Assembly (NCBI GenBank): GCA_009667805.1
Contig: CM019064.1
Coordinates: 76,506,400 to 76,570,399, forward strand
Source: Leptobrachium leishanense
Taxonomy: Eukaryota > Chordata > Amphibia > Anura > Megophryidae
Direction of reading: 5' to 3'
DNA length: 64,000 nucleotides
The position numbers and the translations under genes were made by a program. Below the pieces are notes generated by a model. The model did no database searches. It worked only from the letters and a program-made list of their open reading frames with translations, and was not told the origin of the DNA. The number at the start of each line of letters is the position of its first letter. Position 1 is the first letter of the stretch. This document shows, piece by piece, positions 61,180 to 64,000 of the stretch.

Positions 61180-61665
61180 GGCTGCGGCGGCTGTCCGAAT
61201 GCTCTATCGGCATTTGGACAGCCGCCCCTGGAGCTGCTCTCCGCCCTGTGTTTATACTTACCTTCCTTCAGCGACGCCGGGAAAGTCTTCGCGCGCGCTC
61301 TCTCCTTGGAAGGACCCCAGCCGCGACCACGTGGGACCATGTGATCGCGGCTGGGGTCCTTCCAACGAGCGCGCGCGGGAACTTTCCCGGCGTCGCTGAA
61401 GGAAGGTAAGTATTAAACAAAGTGAGCAGCTGCAGGGCCTGTCCAAATGCAGATTGAATACTCTATCTGCATTTGGACAGGCCCTGCAGCTGCTCACTTT
61501 GTTTAATACTTACCTTCCTTCAGCGACGCCGGGAAAGTTCCCGCGCGCGCGCGCGCTCGTTGGAAGGACCCCAGCCGCGATCACATGGTCCCACGTGGTC
61601 GCGGCTGGGGTCCTTCCAAGGAGCGCGCGCGCGAAGACTTTACCGGCGGTGCTGAAGGAAGGTAA
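61180..61665. repeat. chain of GC-rich palindromes inside inner hAT
   Basis: Four foldbacks in a row: GGCGGCTGTCCGAATGC/GCATTTGGACAGCCGCC (61187-61229); a 150-bp hairpin CTTCCTTCAGCGACGCCGGG/CCCGGCGTCGCTGAAGGAAG (61262-61406) with CCCCAGCCGCGA inside; GTGAGCAGCTGCAGGGCCTG/CAGGCCCTGCAGCTGCTCAC (61420-61499); then a second, inverted copy of the 150-bp hairpin (61511-61663). GGTAAGTAT borders the hairpins at 61406 and 61661. Confidence 0.88.
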
Positions 61666-61675
61666 GTATGAGCAG

Positions 61676-62410
61676 GGGGGGGCATATCCATGAGCAAGGG
61701 GGGGCATATCCATGAGCTGGGGGGGCATATCCATGAGCAGGGGGGGGGCATATCCATGAGCAAGGGGGGGCATATCCATGAGCAAGGGGGGCATATCCAT
61801 GAGCAAGGGGGGCATATCCATGAGCAAGGGGGGCATATCCATGAGCAAGGGGGGCATATCCATGAGCAAGGGGGCATATCCATGAGCAAGGGGGGCATAT
61901 CCATGAGCGGGGGGGCATATCCATGAGCGGGGGGGCATATCCATGAGCGGGGGGGCATATCCATGAGCTGGGGGGGCATATCCATGAGAGGGGGGGCATA
62001 TCCATGAGCTGGGGGGGGCATATCCATGAGCTGGGGGGGCATATCCATGAGCTGGGGGGGCATATCCATGAGCTGGGGGGGCATAACCATGAGCAGGGGG
62101 GGGGCATATCCATGAGCAGGGGGGGCATATCCATGAGCAGAGGGGGGGCATATCCATGAGCAGGGGGGGCATATCCATGAGCAGGGGGGGCATATCCATG
62201 AGCAAGGGGGGCATATCCATGAGCAAGGGGGGCATATCCATGAGCAAGGGGGGCATATCCATGAGCAAGGGGGGGCATATCCATGAGCAAGGGGGGCATA
62301 TCCATGAGCAAGGGGGGCATATCCATGAGCAAGGGGGGCATATCCATGAGCTGGGGGGCAATTATCCATGAGCTGGGGCAATATCCATGAGCTGGGGCAA
62401 ATCCATGAGA
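61676..62410. repeat. G-rich minisatellite, about 35 units of 20-23 bp
   Basis: The unit CATATCCATGAGCAAGGGGG plus 1-3 G, with variants at the AAG/CTG/CGG position and in G-run length. By hand I count 35 ATCCATGAG-type cores. Similar variants cluster (a block of CAAGG units, then CGG, CTG, CAG, CAAGG again), as expected for tandem duplication of multi-unit blocks. Repetitive peptides predicted in several frames on both strands are artefacts. Confidence 0.96.
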
Positions 62411-62676
62411 CCTGGGGGCTTTATAGGAGGTCTGTTCTTATTGGAAAGCGTCACATGACATAAAATAAAAGTATCGGTAATTGGTATCGGTGAGTACTTG
62501 AACAAAAGTATCTGTACTCGTCTTAAAAAAGTGGTATCGGTGCATCCCTAACGAGTACTGATACTTTGTAAAAGTACCCACCGATACAGAGGACCCATAA
62601 TTTTATTTAATGTCATGTGACGCTTTCCAATAAGAACAGACCTCATAAAAATGCCCCCAGCTGAGATAGAGATATA

Positions 62677-63538
62677 CAGTCATGGCCGAAATTGTTGGCA
62701 CCCCAGACATTTTCCCAGAAAAGCAAGTATTTATCACAGAAAAGTATTGCAGTAACACATGTTTTGCTATACACATGTTTATTCCCTTTGTGTGTATTGG
62801 AACAAAACAAAAAAAAGGGAGGAAAAAAAGCAAATTGGACATAATGTCACACAAAACGCCAAAAATGGGCTGGACAAAATTCTTGGCACCCTTAACTTAA
62901 TATTTGGTTGCACACCCTTTGGAAAAAATAACTGAAATCAGTCGCTTCCTATAACCATCAATAAGCTTCTTACACCTCTCACCTGGAATTTTGGACCACT
63001 CTTTCTTTGCAAACTGCTCCAGGTCTCTCTTATTGGAAGGGCGCCTTTTCCCAACAGCAATTTTAAGATCTCTCCACAGGTGTTCAATGGGAATTAGATC
63101 TGGAGTCATTGCTGGCCACTTCAGAACTCTCCAGCGCTTTGTCATCCATTTCTGGGTGCTTTTTGACCTATGTTTGGGGTCATTGTCCTGCTGGAAGACC
63201 CAAGATCTCGGATGCAAACCCAGCTTTCTGACACTGGGCTCTACAGTGTGACCCAAAATCTACTTGCCCCAGATGAGTTTACAGGAGCATTATATGCTTG
63301 AAACAATCTTATTTATCCACAATTTTGAAAGGGTGCCAAGAATTTTGTCCAGCCCATTTTTGGAGTTTTGTGTGACATTATGTCCAATTTGCTTTTTTTC
63401 CTCCCTTTGTTTTGTTCCAATACACACAAAGAGAATAAACATGTGTATAGCAAAACATGTGTTACTGCAATACTTTTCTGTGATAAATACTTGATTTTCT
63501 GGAAAAATGTCTGGGGTGCCAACAATTTCGGCCATGAC
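62677..63538 (-). mobile_element. Tc1/mariner element D, internally deleted
   Basis: CAGTCATGGCCGAAATTGTT and, inverted, CAACAATTTCGGCCATGAC, TA at 62675-62676; the right end runs into an (AT)n(AC)n tract, so the last bases are blurred. It is about 860 bp, half of the usual length: the N-terminal half of the gene is deleted. Confidence 0.9.
62897..63256 (-). pseudogene. Tc1 transposase C-terminal half (element D)
   Basis: The frame carries the second catalytic Asp in [38 protein letters not shown] with the catalytic Glu, and the C-terminus KGCATKY at 62897. The DNA-binding domain and the first Asp are missing; a deletion joins the gene near 63260 to the right inverted repeat. No shift occurs within the remaining part. 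Confidence 0.93.
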
Positions 63539-63577
63539 ATATATATATATATATATATATATATTACACACACACAC
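63539..63577. repeat. (AT)n(AC)n microsatellite
   Basis: An alternating AT then AC tract at the right end of Tc1 D; probably an expansion of the TA target. Confidence 0.9.
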
Positions 63578-64000
63578 AAGAAGGGTAGCACTCAACCTTA
63601 ACTACGCTTTCAGTGCGGGTGCATCTCAAGACAATATAATACAACAAACCAGAAAGAGAGCACACCAAACAACATGTTCAAACAGTACAGAAGAAACCAC
63701 AACAGCAGCTAAATTCTTTTAAACAGGAGATTTTACCAGGTTTAACCCTTTAAATGCCTACAAACAATTCTTATCCCCTTCAAATGCACTATAGTACTTA
63801 ACCCTTTGATGTTGAGCTGTGTTGAAAATGGTGGAAGTTTAGTTTGCAATGGATGGCCATGGATTGCGTAAGCCTGCTCACAGCGACAATGTATTCCACC
63901 CTTGGCAGGTCCTATCATACTAACCTAATGACTGCTCTTATGGGATAAACTTACTTGTTGAGGACCCAGTCCTTTCTGAAGCTCCCTGCAGATCAAGGTT
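63578..64000. other. intronic stretch with a good but unassigned splice donor
   Basis: On the minus strand CAACAA|GTAAGTTT near 63950 is a near-perfect donor preceded by an open stretch to the window edge. The encoded residues (for example TLICRELQKGLGPQQ) match nothing I know in NLK, so I do not call an exon. Confidence 0.25.

Larger units (their letters stand above)
61037..62550 (-). mobile_element. inner hAT element with about 35-unit minisatellite
   Basis: Perfect 8-bp duplication ACGAGTAC (61029-61036, 62551-62558). The termini TAGGGTTGCACCGATACC and GGTATCGGTGCATCCCTA. Relative to copy 1 it is inverted. In its own 5'-3' sense (minus strand): terminal block, GTCATGTGACGCTTTCC, minisatellite (62410-61676), palindromic core (61665-61180), CCGGCAAGCCGGCTC block, terminus. 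It is 1514 bp against 666 bp in copy 1. Confidence 0.93.
60996..62675 (+). mobile_element. outer hAT element (TAGGGATGCACC family), interrupted and truncated
   Basis: TAGGGATGCACCGATCCCAC begins at 60996. After 41 bases it is broken by the inner element 61037-62550 and resumes at 62559 with CCCACCGATACAG, TTTTATTTAATGTCATGTGA and CGCTTTCCAATAAGAACAGA, exactly as in copy 1 (35214 onward). It stops at Tc1 D; its 3' half was not found. Confidence 0.85.

Noticed and set aside
61510..62381. Frames of 235-283 codons with repeating PPCSWICPPLLMDM-type peptides
   Set aside because: They are translations of the 20-23-bp minisatellite and of the hairpin next to it, open in several frames and both strands. 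No start context, splice sites or known protein.
61676..62410. A CRISPR-like array
   Set aside because: The units are contiguous 20-23-bp tandem repeats without unique spacers and lie inside a eukaryotic hAT element. No cas genes.

Overview
The window looks like vertebrate nuclear DNA, most probably from a frog. It holds no operon-like gene packing and almost no coding sequence. It has two short, perfectly spliced exons of one conserved kinase gene, and the rest is layered transposable elements: Tc1/mariner elements with long inverted repeats, hAT and PIF/Harbinger-like miniature elements, TTAA-target miniature elements resembling the Kolobok/T2 class of Xenopus, CR1/L2-like and L1-like LINEs, and a tRNA-like SINE. 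Frog is an inference from this repeat mix; a salamander, lungfish or fish is not strictly excluded.

Host gene. Both exons lie on the minus strand and belong to nlk (Nemo-like kinase). Exon 2 (24935-25064, 130 bp) carries the ATP-binding lysine and the alpha-C glutamate of the kinase N-lobe. Exon 3 (9997-10052, 56 bp) carries the next strands. Splice sites and phases agree (exon 2 ends in phase 0; exon 3 ends after two bases of an Ile codon). So 1-9996 is intron 3 (partial), 10053-24934 is intron 2 and 25065-64000 is intron 1 (partial). The exon numbers assume that the first coding exon ends within the Trp before SVTDP, as I recall for vertebrate NLK. That exon and the later ones were not found here.

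Layout. 1-10 kb: MITEs, a SINE copy, an L2-like 3' end, small hAT elements. 10-15 kb: exon 3, a SINE, and a Tc1 element (11902-15033) hit by two other transposons. 15-25 kb: a near-perfect 271-bp palindrome, a 22-bp minisatellite, three hAT-type elements, a CpG-dense Harbinger-like MITE, exon 2. 25-31 kb: a hAT-like element, a LINE split by a Tc1 (27766-29382), a T2-like hairpin-rich element. 34-36 kb: a third CpG-dense MITE and a hAT element with a small internal tandem repeat. 38-45 kb: MITEs, SINE pieces, a hAT element. 45-47.5 kb: a second copy of the same LINE, split by a second Tc1 family that was itself hit by a LINE 3' end. 48-56 kb: a second palindrome, nested MITEs, an L1-type element with ORF1 but no ORF2. 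56-64 kb: an L2-like LINE end, then a hAT-into-hAT insertion whose internal tandem repeat has grown to about 35 units, and an internally deleted Tc1.

How the parts relate. No transposase or reverse transcriptase reads as intact; all are broken by frameshifts, stops, deletions or insertions. The SINE and the LINE share the same 3' tail, which suggests that the LINE machinery moved the SINE. Target-site duplications give clear insertion orders at several places. I found no cellular system beyond nlk and nothing I would call a new pathway. The most novel-looking material is structural: a hAT element that seeds a minisatellite, related hAT copies with different palindromic cores, GC-rich hairpin cores with splice-donor-like edges in several element families, and an ORF1-only L1 relative. 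Coordinates of repeats were set by eye and may be off by a few bases, except where a target-site duplication fixes them.
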